In this document: piece by piece, positions 46,501-58,269 of the stretch
Layout of the letters: each line of letters begins with the position of its first letter
Position numbering within the stretch: position 1 is the stretch's first letter
Assembly (NCBI GenBank): GCA_051453625.1
Contig: JBOZIK010000001.1
Location: 102,191,859-102,255,858 of the forward strand
DNA length: 64,000 bases
Reading direction: 5' to 3'
Source: Welwitschia mirabilis
Lineage: Eukaryota; Gnetophyta; Gnetopsida; Welwitschiales
Translations under genes and position numbers: made by a program
The notes under the pieces: model-generated
What the model was told of the DNA's origin: nothing
What the model saw: only the letters and a program-made list of their open reading frames with translations
The model's database searches: none

Positions 46501-48480
46501 AATGGAGAAATAATTATAGAATGTAGCTAAAATTACAAAAAAATGCTCCAAACTCAAAGGTCATTTTGAACCTCACTTTCTTGTGTTACATGTTTAAATA
46601 TTATTACTACTTAAAAAAGTTGCAGGAAATTTAGTTTTAATGATTTTTGATGGAAAAAAAAAATAGAAAGAGCAAATATTATTGCACTTTAAAAAGTTGC
46701 TTGAAATCCATTTTTAGGGATTTTTGATGAGAAAAGATAGAAATTGGAGAGAGATACAAAATCTCCAATTTTTTTTGAAGATTTATATTAAAATTACTTT
46801 GCTCATATTTCAAGTAATGTAGTATTGTTCATTGTATAGCAGTGAACAAGATTTAACAAGGTAGAACGTAGTATTATTCTTCCCTAAGGATATATGTGGT
46901 AACCTAATAAAAAAAACATAATTATTCTAACTTGCAATAAAAAATCAAACAAAATGAAAATTATGAGTTTGAGGAGAAGAAGATCTTTGATCGGCAATGC
47001 AAGGGAATAAAAATGCTCCAAGGATCTAATAGATTTTCCCAACATTCCACATNNNNNNNNNNNNNNNNNNNNNNNNNNNNNNNNNNNNNNNNNNNNNNNN
47101 NNNNNNNNNNNNNNNNNNNNNNNNNNNNNNNNNNNNNNNNNNNNNNNNNNNNAAAATGAAAATTATAAGTTTGAGGAGAAGAAGATCTTCGATCGGCAAT
47201 GCAAAGGAATGAAAATGCTCAAGGATCTAATAGATTTTCCCAACATTCCACATTTACTCCAATGATTCCTGTATCCTAGAACACACTTACAATCATCAGG
47301 CCATTAAGGCTTGGCGTGGAGGCATATTTTCATCCACCACCTGAGTGTTGGTGAGTTATTCAGTCCTCCTAATACTTTACAAACCTTCATAAGCATGGAA
47401 AGTATGCACCGAAATGCAGNNNNNNNNNNNNNNNNNNNNNNNNNNNNNNNNNNNNNNNACGTCAAATAATTCACTCAATGCGAAAGAACTTGACAATGAA
47501 AGAGGTTCACCTAAAGGTTGCTAATAACTATTTCTATGCATTAACAGTGAAAGAATGAAACCTACTTAAGAACTAGTCTTATGTAAAGATTACTAATGTC
47601 AAATGAATGTGTAATAACAATGAAAGTATTAAAACCAATTCTTGAATTAGAATATAAAGATATACATTACATCAAATGGAGAAAGAGACGAAGAAGAAGA
47701 ACTCCTCAACTAGCCTTAGATCATTTCGCCTCGAAGAAAAATAATTAGAGCGCAATAATGTCCTAGCCTCCAAGTCTTCCCCACATTAAGCCAACCAAAA
47801 ATATGGTTACAATAGGCACTCAAGGCCCTTTTATAGATGAGGGAAGGTTTGAAAAGCTTTGTATGATTGCATTAGGTGTTGTCATAATGCATTACGTGGG
47901 TGATTACATAAGGGGGATACTTAAGGGCGATTATATGAGGAGGAAGTTACAATTTTAGACATGTAGCCACCAAGAAAGATTCTTCTTCTTATGAAAACAT
48001 GATGATGACATGTCCTTTGACTACTGATAATACTACCAACGGTTGCCACATCATGTATCTTCCACGTGATCATCCTCGTTACACCACATGTTAATGGGAC
48101 CTGACAATTGGTACTTCTATCATGTGTCGTCATGTCTGAATATTTATCCTGGATTGCTTTTTACTTAGCCTATAAGTGAAATGTGATTAATTCCCTGAAT
48201 TAATGTAGAAACGTGAGTTTTGTGCAAGTTTTCCTCAAAAGGATGGCGGCGTCGGTAGTCTTGGCTAGTGGCACCGACACTTTGTGCTGGAAATCCTTCA
48301 AGTTTGGTAGTGTTTTTAAGAAGCCAACAACAAACCTGCTAATGTTAAGGGAAAGTCCATATGTTCATGAAAACATGATAAAAACGATGAAAGACATCAT
48401 TTCATGATAAATTGATGAATTAGATATCTTTCCCTACATTAAATTGATTAATTATACTTGTTTGTAATGTCAATTTTTGC
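46501..48480. other. Intergenic sequence with two assembly gaps
   Basis: No gene is recognised. The 100-N run 47,053-47,152 has the same 101-102 bp on both sides (46,951-47,052 and 47,153-47,253). A 39-N run lies at 47,420-47,458. From 47,250 to 48,400 the sequence is less AT-rich than elsewhere, but open frames are short and lack recognisable motifs. Confidence 0.55.
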
Positions 48481-48499
48481 ATGTAAACAAGTATATCTT

Positions 48500-48830
48500 A
48501 ATTTCATGCAAAATCCTTAAACATGAACCTCTACTATTATTTCAACACTCAAAAAATTATAGAAAACTAAGAAGGATGGTTGAAGCACTAAGCATAGGCA
48601 CGAAAAATGGAGATAAATCCAAAATAAGAAGGATATAAACTTACTCAATTTAGAATACTTTTAATTCATCTTGAATCATCCAAAAGCTTACAAGTCGATG
48701 CATAGCCCATAAAATGCCTCAAAGCTAGTAAAATGGAGCTGTTTGAAACCTACTAAGGTCTCATTGTAGGTCAAAAACAAATGGAATTAGACTACGATGC
48801 TGTAGAATGACGAGACAGAAAAAGAAAATG
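48500..48830. repeat. Three-copy 330-bp repeat, copy 3
   Basis: Matches copies 1 and 2, including CATCTTGAATCATCCAAA, then AAAATGCCTCAAA and a TGTAGAATGACGAGA end that corresponds to TGTAGAATGATGAGA of copy 2. Lies about 2 kb after copy 2 in the same orientation. Confidence 0.6.
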
Positions 48831-51800
48831 GGGAAAGGATAGTAAATTTTGACCAAAATGACAAAAAAGACTACAACATCACTCTAAAACTAAAAAAATC
48901 AACAAAGTTTTGGCTTTGGAAGAGATTAGATGACTTGAATATTATTTATTCCAATGAAGAAATGATTTAGGATTTATTTATAATGCGTCAAAGAAGTTAT
49001 AAGTGGGCTAGAACCAATTGAAAGTTCAAAAAGCATTTTTTAAATCACTTAGACAACTTCCAAAACTAGTTGGGTGAGTTGTGTTATCACTAATTTTGAA
49101 ATTCTTTAATGTTCATTTAAACATATCGTATTTTGATATGTCACACCTGAAACATGAAAAGTTGATGAATTTGACATTGTCGAAATGTCAAAACTCATCA
49201 AGAATATGTCCTAAAAGTCTTGGCTCATCATTAGAAGCTCACGTACAATTGCAGTGGCCATGAGAAATCATAGAATCATCACATGAATTTATTATAATTC
49301 ATCTCAGTAGCATAGGAGTCTCTATTGGCAATCACAACGACCGTGAGATTCACCATCAAAAGTAGTGTTGGTCAGGGGGGGTAGTTCACTTCACGTAATT
49401 AAACTCATCAATAAGGTCTCCCTCTCCCCATGATCAGCTTATTACATCCTTCCTCTAGCTCATAATTGTCAACTCTAAGCATGATCATTGAAAATCACTT
49501 AAAAAGCATCAAAATCATCACAATTTGATTGCTTTCATGATCAATACCCTAACATACTTGAAAATGTAACAAAATACCATTAAGTACAACATAAATTGCC
49601 AGAAACCTTGCTAGAAGCATGACCAATTCAGTAGATATTGACGAAAAGGTAGGCATCATCAAGAGTGTCCTGAAAGTTCCATTAATCTCTTTTAATGTTC
49701 ATTAACTGAGTTTAATGATTTCCAGCAAGTGTGAATCTTGCAGATTCAAGCCTCAATATAGTTTTGTACTTCACTCCTAAGTCATCATCAATAAAGGTTT
49801 TTTCACTTTTTTACCTTGTATTCAACCTTTTATTAACGAGGCAACCTCACCTTAGATGTATGGATATGGACACATCCTATTATTGTGGAAGTTGCTATTA
49901 ACAGGCAATAATTGTAATTATACTATAATTGTTAGAATATATTTGTCGTTTATAATACTGTCAAATTATATTTATCATTTCCGCCATAACATTATGGCAC
50001 TGAAATAGAGTGTTACTTATTCTACAACTTTTTCTCTGTTTTTCTTTCTTTCTTTAACTTCACCTTTGGAAATGAACTTGTTACATCAGTTATCTCTCCT
50101 CTTAAATTGATATTAGAGGTGCAAGATTAGGCTTGGTTTCAATTTGTTAGCCCCATTGAAGCATGAGGATGAGGAAAGATATTTTAGATATTTGTAGTAA
50201 CATTTTTGAATTTTGATTGTCAATTTAGAAGGCCATCAGACATGAGACAAGACAAAGATAAAGGAATCATCATTTAAGGTTTGATGAAGTTAATGAAGAA
50301 AATTTTAAATATAAAACTCAACATGTCGAAAAAAGAAAATCAATGACACTGCACATCTTGGTCATGAAAGCGGTAAGTACACTACTATATGTTGATTTCT
50401 GCTAAAAATTGTAAATAGAAAATGAATGGACAGTTTTCTTATAGAGAACTTGGCCATGATCCAACAAAAACAGAACATAGGAAGAACCAAAGAAGCATTG
50501 GCAGTAATCAAGTAATACAGGATAAAACAAAAGACACTCCTTTATTCCCCAGCTATATAGAGCAATTGTCTCTTCCCTCTTTTCCCCTCCCACACTTACC
50601 CTCATGATGTCTTCTATTCCACCCACAAGACACTTACCCTCATGATGGTGGCATATGGTCCCGAAAACGTTAAAACTTAGCATTGCATCTCTCCTTTTTA
50701 TGAGAATAACGTTTAGGTTAAAAATGCCTAAAAAGAGCTAAGAATAGACTTAAATAGATAAAATTCAAAGATGCAGCCAAAGAATGACCAAAGCAGATTT
50801 GGCGGTGAAAAAGGAAGCAAGGCCCAATGAGAAAAGAAAGGTAAAAATTAAAAAGGTTGATAATCTAAAGCTGAGGAAATAATGTCAAGTATATGCTACA
50901 TATAGAATGTGAGACCAGACGAATGTCACTTTAGCCAAACATCATGTTTCAGGACTGGTGAAGTCTCAAGAAGAGAAGAGAAAACAAAGTCAAAGCTCCC
51001 AATGTAAAATACTAGGTTTTGGAGTTGGAATTTCAAAATTCCCATTATGGACCTAAGGGGCAGTGATGAAGGCCCGAGTTAGATGATTGGCATACAGCTA
51101 TGTCACAGGTGACCTAAGTCTACATATTTCAGGAATCAAGGTTCCAGCATCTCTCTACGCCGATCCAACATGACAAAAAATCAGCTACATCTATGGATGG
51201 AGAGGCTCTGAACCTGGAAAACTTAAAGAGTAAAATGGAGAAACAGAAAGAAATTTGACAATCAAAAGTTGACAACATAAAGGAGGATTTTCTTTTTATT
51301 TTTTGAATAGCAGCGTACCAAACTCAGGAATCCAACTGCTTAAGAGAGTTGTCTTGTCTATTTAACTCAGCAGCAGAATTACACTTGGAAACTGAGACTC
51401 TGGCAAGTTTGCACTATTTTCATTGCTGCTCCGAAAGGTATTTAGAGATAATGGACTAGTGACATCTAGACTCTACAAATTTTGTGTGTTCAGTGTCATT
51501 ATTAAATCTAGAGACCAAAGTTCAAATTCATTCACAGAAGAGTCCATTTCAGCTTTTAGAGACAATGGCTAGGTACTACATGGTCACAATATTAACTGGA
51601 AGGACCATGATAAAAGAAATGCAAAAACCTCTACCTTGCATGAGACAAAATGTCATTACTGCAGCACTACATGTCTAAATCAAATGCAGATTAACGAAGT
51701 GGGGAAGGAATTAAAAGTGAAAAAACAAAAGAGGATTTCCCCACATCTCGTTGGTTTTAAAGACAATATGGCTTCACCTCATGCATAATTAGAGAAATTG

Positions 51801-52220
51801 CTGCCTAATAACTTTGGGGAAAAAAATGAATTCACCTTTTGAAATGACTAGCGTAAAAACATAAAAAAGTTCGCATTGTTTTCAATACTCTGGAATTTTC
51901 ACTATTCCAATTATTACCAAGGATTATAAGATGTTCTCACATGAGAGTAAAGGTACACTGGATTTTCCATCCCAGATTATCTCCCTTGGTAACTAGACTT
52001 TTAACATAAATAACAGGTGGCTGAAGATAACTACAAAACTAGCCAAGAAAACATGTTAAAGTGTGCCAAGAACTACTCTCAGCCAATTTGCAAGAGAATA
52101 ATTCTGTACTCATATTTACTACCAGAGAGATATATCCTAAATGATTTAATTTAATACATATAACAATGCAAATATTCACAAGGATGAAACAAAAACAGGC
52201 ATCCTTGCCCTGAGGATAAG
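48831..52220. other. Intergenic sequence and possible 3' flank of the 52.2 kb gene
   Basis: No second gene is recognised. Base composition rises in GC toward 52 kb. Short frames (for example minus 50,402-50,683) show no domain. Part of 51-52.2 kb may be the 3' untranslated region of the minus-strand gene, but no clear polyadenylation site can be singled out. Confidence 0.5.
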
Positions 52221-52538
52221 CTAGTTCTGCTCAATCACCAAGGCCCTTGGGCTTTCTTCAGTTGCATCATCAAAATGCCAATCCCTGAATATATCTCTTC
52301 GGACTGCATGACAACGAACCAACCTAGGACTACCTGGAGGACCCTGACTCGTCTGAAAAGGTTGTGGTGCCACTCTTGAAGTCACTGGGATATCCGGAGG
52401 AGGAGTGTGAGATTTTTTCATCCAACAATTCAATGCAGCTCCACATCTTCCTTCATTTTCTGCATCTGAACCTGAATGGCCTCTAAATGAAGTTGATGGA
52501 CTATCTGCTCCATGGCAAGCAAGGCATGAAAGGTTCAT
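52221..52538 (-). CDS. Small plant-specific uncharacterised protein (105 aa)
   Basis: An intact frame from ATG (52,536-52,538) to TAG (52,221-52,223), markedly richer in GC than its surroundings. The protein starts MNLSCLACHGADSPSTSFRG, has a Gly/Ser/Glu-rich segment with two more Cys, a Pro-rich middle, and a conserved-looking basic C-terminal block SPRLVRCHAVRRDIFRDW followed by FDD. This layout (Cys-rich N-terminus, SPRLVR..AVRRD..RDW..D end) resembles a small plant-only protein family of unknown function that I recall in general terms; I cannot name a member. No signal peptide or membrane segment. A likely splice acceptor (CTCTGCAG on the minus strand, near 52,569) lies about 30 bp before the ATG, suggesting an intron in the 5' UTR. 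Function not assigned. Confidence 0.65.
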   Translation of the reverse strand: MNLSCLACHGADSPSTSFRGHSGSDAENEGRCGAALNCWMKKSHTPPPDIPVTSRVAPQPFQTSQGPPGSPRLVRCHAVRRDIFRDWHFDDATEESPRALVIEQN

Positions 52539-52682
52539 GGTTCCAACAGATGGGACAGATATGGGTCACTGCAGAGCTACATCAATCAGAACATTGAACT
52601 GACAACAAAAGATAAAATAGATGACAGATGGTTTGACATCAACAATTCTTATTCCTCTTAGAAAAGCAAGCTGTACAACTGT

Positions 52683-52698
52683 CCTGCAAAATCAGGAC
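52683..52698. promoter_or_regulatory. Hairpin motif shared with the 58.3 kb LTR
   Basis: CCTGCAAAATCAGGAC occurs here within the wider inverted repeat ACTGTCCTG-CAAAAT-CAGGACAGT. The same 16-mer is at 58,361-58,376 in the LTR, with a one-base variant at 58,305-58,320. It lies about 145 bp upstream of the start codon of the minus-strand gene, probably in its 5' UTR intron or promoter. Possible remnant of an LTR; no wider LTR similarity is obvious. Confidence 0.45.
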
Positions 52699-52719
52699 AG
52701 TTCACAGAATGCAATCCTA

Positions 52720-54245
52720 GGCAAAGCATAAGATACTTTCATGTTGCTTTGGACAATCTTCGCCTCAAGAAATAAAAACCACGCTTCTACAACATTGAAA
52801 TTAAATACCTCAATGTGTTGTCATCTGAATCTCTAAGCTATTGCACAATTTCTCAAATCTATCATAAAAATTAAGACATCAGTTTATCATATTAATTAAA
52901 AGTGCCAAACCTTGTTACTGATCTCTAGGGGGTAGTTTTTCAAATTGCATGTAAAGATCTTACATTGAATAACAGCAAAAAAAAAAACTTGTCATCACTG
53001 TAATAAAAGGCATCATGGATTGTAACTCGTGACTCAACAAAAACACAATATTTGACACAAAGGTCAAGTTGTGGGAAGCATCCTATGGTTCAACAAAAAC
53101 CGCAATATTTGGCACAAAGGCCAACTTGCGGCAAGCAGCTATGGTTTTCAAGACTAAAATCATCCCCACCAGAGCCATATTAATAAGAGACACACATTAG
53201 ACAAATGTAACTGTATTTCATGGTGAAACAAAACAACAAGATAGACAGCTTTCTGAGATTCAGAAAAAGTAGTTTGTGAAATATGAGCACTACACTATTA
53301 AGCTTGAACATGAATCACTTGAGCTAGTATGAGAATTCTAAAAACAAGAGACCAGATAGATGTTGAAATTTTAATACAAAAGCATTGAAATTAAATATAA
53401 AGAAGCAGTGAAATTAAATATGAAAACAAAGAGTCTTGTTTAGAGAATAAATTCTTCAGTCTGAAAACTACATAGTGAAAAATGTGAGTTAAAACCTCAT
53501 TCCCAAAAGGAAGTGACAACATAGAAAGAAAAATGGATTCTCATTGATTCTAGAGTTAAAAGAAAATTACCTTCTAAAAGTGAATTTTAAAATGTAAGAT
53601 AAAGTAAAATAATAATCTAAATGAAATAAGCCAAAAAAAGCTAAGAGCTGATCAAACAATTTGGAAATCATTTTATGAGTAAACAATAAAATTACTTGAC
53701 ATCTAATGTTTTGTTCTGTTGGATAGCATTGTTGTTAGGTGTGCAGATTAAGTTGTCTTCTATTTTCAGACATGAAAAATAAAGTATTTTTAAAGATGCA
53801 TCTAAAAATCTCACAATCATAAACTTGTTACAGCAAGTACAGTGCACCATTTGTCCCTTAAGATCAGACAAGGGCCTAAGTGGCACTGAAGAAAAGTTGG
53901 TCCATATGGATGGAATGAAGCTTGTAGCTGGAATCAGACTTCAATGAAAATGATTGTAACAAGCAAAATTACAGTTGAGATGTTGAGTGTAATCGCTTTA
54001 GCCTATTATCTAAGCTTGATAAGCATGACAAATAAGATATTATTAAGGATGTCCTAATAATGGAGCAACAGTGCTATTGTTATAAAGTGAAAGATGTGTG
54101 AGGTTATTGGTAGCTTGCAAGTTCAGCCACCGATGGGCAGTCTCATGACCTTATGATGGTGAAGCCTTGTTAAGAAAATAATCCTATGGCTTTGAGGTAG
54201 TAGAAATGATAACATTACCTTAACATGAACCACAATCATTGATGG
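52720..54245. other. Upstream region of the small gene, no further gene seen
   Basis: Contains a 56-bp tandem duplication (listed separately) and A-rich tracts. No exon with recognisable protein similarity is seen on either strand. The promoter of the minus-strand gene should lie in or near this stretch, but its position cannot be fixed. Confidence 0.5.
53035..53145. repeat. Tandem pair of a 56-bp unit
   Basis: CAACAAAAAC.CAATATTTG.CACAAAGG is repeated at 53,035 and 53,091, each copy ending in CTATGGTT or AGCTATGG. Several substitutions separate the copies. Confidence 0.85.
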
Positions 54246-54248
54246 TTA

Positions 54249-54354
54249 TGTTGGGCCTATTACCATCACACTAAAAGCCATGACTTAGGTGGAAACTAGA
54301 ACCCTTTATATTCACCCACTTATCAGGCTAGGCATGAGCAGCGCATACCCAACA
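54249..54354 (-). mobile_element. Short LTR-like segment, TRIM candidate
   Basis: A 106-bp segment begins TGTTGGGCC and ends CCCAACA, the inverted-terminus pattern of an LTR. Directly after it, ATCTCCCCCTCG reads on the minus strand as a purine-rich tract, the expected place of a polypurine tract beside a 3' LTR in minus orientation. A CTCTATGATACAAC sequence near 54,634 is close to the complement of an initiator-Met primer site. The very short LTR points to a TRIM-like non-autonomous element, but the second LTR was not found. Confidence 0.45.
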
Positions 54355-54780
54355 ATCTCCCCCTCGATCCACAAGCCAAGTGCTCACATGACCCGGAAAG
54401 CCAGCAAGGAGACTAGAACCCAAAACCAGCCAACAACCAAAATACACAATAGCAAAGCGATTAAACAATGCAGCAACATACAATAGCGACACAATGATTT
54501 ATGTGGAAAACCCCAATGAGGGGAAAAACCACAAGAAAGCAATGCACAGCTCTATTATCAATCTCAGAAATTACAAGCCAAGAACAGGCTTCAAGCCAAC
54601 AACAGGCTTAAGGCAAGGATGCCTCACCAAACTCTATGATACAACAAACCCTTGCAACACCTTTAAATAGGCTAAGAGTTACAGCCAATTAGAAGTACAA
54701 GCCAAAACCCTAAAGAGCGTATCATCCCTCTCTTGACACATACCCTTCTCTACCTAACGCCCCCAAAGATAGTTTTAGAA
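54355..54780 (-). mobile_element. Possible internal/LTR region of the TRIM-like element
   Basis: The sequence ATTTATGTGGAAAACCCC with GAGGGGAAAAACCAC (around 54,498-54,532) is an LTR-type R-region signature seen in reverse orientation in many plant copia elements. Repeated AAGCCAA(G/C)AACAGGCTT words near 54,580-54,610 form a short duplication. No ORF. Could belong to the 54.25 kb element or to a different minus-strand LTR. Confidence 0.35.
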
Positions 54781-56985
54781 TAGAAACTTCCTTTTACAAC
54801 ATGAAAGTTGGACCAATGTGAAAGCATAATATTAGTGAGGTTACAAAAGAATAAATTTGGCTTCACATATAAACAAGTTATCCTTTTTCTATTTTCTTCC
54901 ATTCCCATACTGGATAGGCCTCTGAGCTAGCTTTTCATGGATGTTTTCCACCCTACTACATTAGGGATATCACTACATGAATACTTGCATGCCGAAAACA
55001 AAAATAACTGATTAGAATATAACCTTCTTAACTTTCTGTAGATTCTTTTTCTTCTTTTATCTTGTGTTCATCTTTCAGATCCTGTGAGCAGCATTAGAAC
55101 ATTGTTGACTAATTGTACCCTAACATACACTAAAGGATTTCGACATCAATGGAATCAAGACAGACGAGAACAATTTTTTTTAAAATCGCATCTTAGAAGC
55201 ATGTGGGCTACAAAGGAGTTAGACTCTAAAAGATATTACTCTTTGTTCTGTGAGATTGGCAACATCGAACCCTTAAGCAAGATCTCCAGAGAAAAGTTCC
55301 AAAATAGAAACTTCCATAGAGTTTGGCCACGATGCAAGTTCATGATGTTCTAACAATCTAACTCTGCAAAATTTGAAAACCTTACAAATAAAAATCAAGG
55401 GAAATTTCACAAGTACAAAGATGTCTCAGATGGATTGACTTTTCTTTTTTCCCTTTGTTGTTGTAAAATGGATCAACTAAAATTATTAGCAAGAGACCCT
55501 ACATAGACAAACAAAAATATTTTGATATTATGTTCATTTTTCTAATCTTTTATAAACATATATGTAACAGTTATCAAGCAAAAGCATAAAATTGTTGCAC
55601 CTCACATGGAAATCAAGTGCAAATAAAAACATTCTGATATTTACAAGAATCACAAATCCTTTTGAGACATTGTCAAGATGTTAGCCAAAGAAGACACAAA
55701 AATGAGTAGGAGATGTAACATTGGGGATTTGAATTATGATTGCATCATTCGAGTAAAAGTCTTTAGATGTCAATTTGGCATACTGAGTGCTTTTGCGTAT
55801 GCAGATCACATCCCATATCTTGATTAAAGCCTGTCATATAGGTCACCTTTAAACCTTAGATTTGGTATTGGTTTGATCAAATTCTAAGTTCAAGTGAGCT
55901 GGTCTTTTTATTTTTTAAATTCTTAGTTCATCTTTCTATTATCTTGATTAAATAACTTTTGTATTTTACTTAGTCACACTCTTAGGTTGATTATTTTCTA
56001 TGAGACTTTATTATATTTTATGTGAATTCTTTTGAAGCAACACAAGCATAAATGACCCTAACATGATTTAGTTACTAGAATTTGTTCATATTCCCTCTTA
56101 AAGGATGCAACAGTGCAATCCAACCTATTGTTGTTTATTTTAGAAAATGAATAATATTTTATATTATATTATTTTATTGTAAAAGAGGTCTATGTTATTT
56201 CAACCCAGTACTTCATGCTACACAAATTCGATGGGCAATTTGATCCAGTTCTGGGCAATTTTCTTTCCCATCTTTTAAAAGATCCTTTAGTCCATGAGGA
56301 AAGATGAGTACAGTCTTACCATTATAGCTTATTCTCTAGACTATGTCAGCTTCATTGCTTTCCTATTTATTTTTCAATTCCTTTGAAATTTCTATTGGGA
56401 TATCACACTCCTCTAGCTAATAGAACCAGTAGTCCACTAGAGCCTAAAATGTTTTACATAACTTTACAAGAAGATGGATACAAAACATAGGATTTCAGGT
56501 CCATTGTATTTTGCAGTAGATGATTGTCTCACTTTGTTGTATTTTGTTAGTATGCTAAAAGCAGTCAACAGCGTCTGAAGTAATGCTTCTGGTGTTAACT
56601 TGTATATATTATTGTCATTAATTTCGAGTTTTCATCTTGGTGTTTTTAAGTCACTTTCTTTTGTAGGTTTACATTTCAGAATTGGACACAGTGACTGATA
56701 ATTCAACCCTCTATTACTGATTCCAGTTTGGATATCATGTGGTCAGATTGTGTCTAAAGGGACTCAGATTCAGGAGGAGTTCCTCTCTTAAAAACAAGTG
56801 CAGGCTGAACACAAAAAATTGTGCGAGTTACAAAAAGTAGAAAAAAACAAAAGAATTTTCACAAGGTTCTGACCCTTTTTAGCCTATGTTCTTAAGAAAG
56901 CGATGCAGGGTTCTTATTATCAAGATTTGCGCTTCACAAAATACAGCCAAAAGAAAAGCATTCTTACTATCCATCCATTCAAATA
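54781..56985. other. Intergenic sequence, no gene recognised
   Basis: Open frames are short; the longest (plus, 55,084-55,353) has no recognisable motif. Toward 56.8 kb the sequence is likely the 3' flank or LTR remnant of the minus-strand copia fossil that follows. Confidence 0.5.
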
Positions 56986-56989
56986 TTTT

Positions 56990-58245
56990 AGCAAGAGCAT
57001 CTCTTCAGTTACTTCTGTGAGGGCAATATTCAGCAAGTAGTGGACAAAGAAACATCCTTTTGAAAAAGCAACAAGAAGTCCACTGCTTCAATACCACTAG
57101 TGAAAACATAGCCAGTGATGGACCTCCTTCTGTCCTTGCAACCAGCAAAACTCGCATCCAAAAATCCACCAATATATCGTCTCTTGCCTTCAAAACACAA
57201 TGTGTCATATTGTGCCTTTTCGGGCATCAAAGTGCTTTACTCCTTGCCGATGTTTGAGATCTAGAGATGGAAACACCCCCCATGGCATATGCAGTATCAA
57301 GGCAAGTACAAACAATTGCATACATGATTGTTACCAACCATTGAAGTACAAGGAATAGAGGCAATTTTTGTTTTGTCTTCCTTTATTTTTAGACAATCCT
57401 TCTAGTCAGTTGGAAATGTTAGACCAATGGAGTGCTTACAAGATTGCAGTTTTTCATAATAAATTGTTCCAACACTTTGTCAATGAAATAAGATTCGTTC
57501 AACCAAAGCATAGGCAGCCAAGATCTTTCATTACAAATCGTTTTCTCATTTGAGATTTCAGTTTTTTTAATCTTGTTAAACATCATTTCCTATCCAAACT
57601 ATGTCATCGACCTAAGTAACAAGATGTCAATTTTCCTTGTCATTGTCCCATGTATGCACGTAGATCCTTCACATCCCAAATACTGTTGCGTCTACATAAA
57701 ATGGTCAAATTCTTATACCATCACCTAGAGCTGCTTGGAGCCAGACAAGCATCTTCTCAATTTGCATAATAGCTCAGAATTAGATATGCTACCAAGGACA
57801 TAATGATACAGAAAGAGGCATGTTTCACAACAACAAAGAACATTTTAATGAAATTAACACCTGCCTTTCCCTTGAAGCCTTTAGCCTTTAACCTTGTTTT
57901 ATATCTTTTCTCAGCCTTGGCCTCTTTCATCCTATAAAGCCACTTGTGGGGAAAAGCATGCTTGCTTTTTAGAAAATGTATAGGGTTCCATGTTTAGTTA
58001 CACAAACACCCTCCCCTCTTGCATTGCTCAATCCTTGTTTCAACATTTGGATTGCCACTGGCTTCTTTAGGCAACTCAAGATCACCATCATTAGTATAGA
58101 AAACATAATTAGAGGACTACATACGTTGTAAGCCCTTCTCTGTCTCGTAGACCTTGTTGGAGAAATACCTTTCAATGATGACTGATAGTGTAGAAGGCTT
58201 TCAAGAAGATACTCATAGTGAAGGAATTTCCAGAAAAACATTTAG
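56990..58245 (-). pseudogene. pol: Minus-strand copia RT/RNase H fossil (Tork/Tnt1-like)
   Basis: Read right to left: the linker before RT (PTRSTRQRRAYNVCSPL, 58,240-58,080), RT entry block KWLYRMKEAKAEKRYKTRLK with AKGFKGKAGVNFIKMF (57,850-57,980), MLVWLQAALGDG near 57,740, a frameshifted VDDIVWIGND active-site region near 57,590-57,630, then RNase H RRYIGGFLDASFAGCKDRRR and SITGYVFTSGIEAVDF (57,030-57,200). Stops and frameshifts throughout; gag and integrase are absent. The motif spelling differs from the Sirevirus-like elements, so it is a separate lineage. Confidence 0.75.
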
Positions 58246-58269
58246 TTCTATGAAACATGTGCAACCCAA

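Noticed and set aside
55084-55353. A possible small gene of 89 codons at 55.1 kb
   Set aside because: Starts with an arbitrary Met, lacks recognisable motifs, and has no supporting splice or regulatory context; could not be supported.
57060-57257. Plus-strand frame at 57.1 kb
   Set aside because: It is the opposite strand of the copia RNase H, whose motifs are clear on the minus strand.
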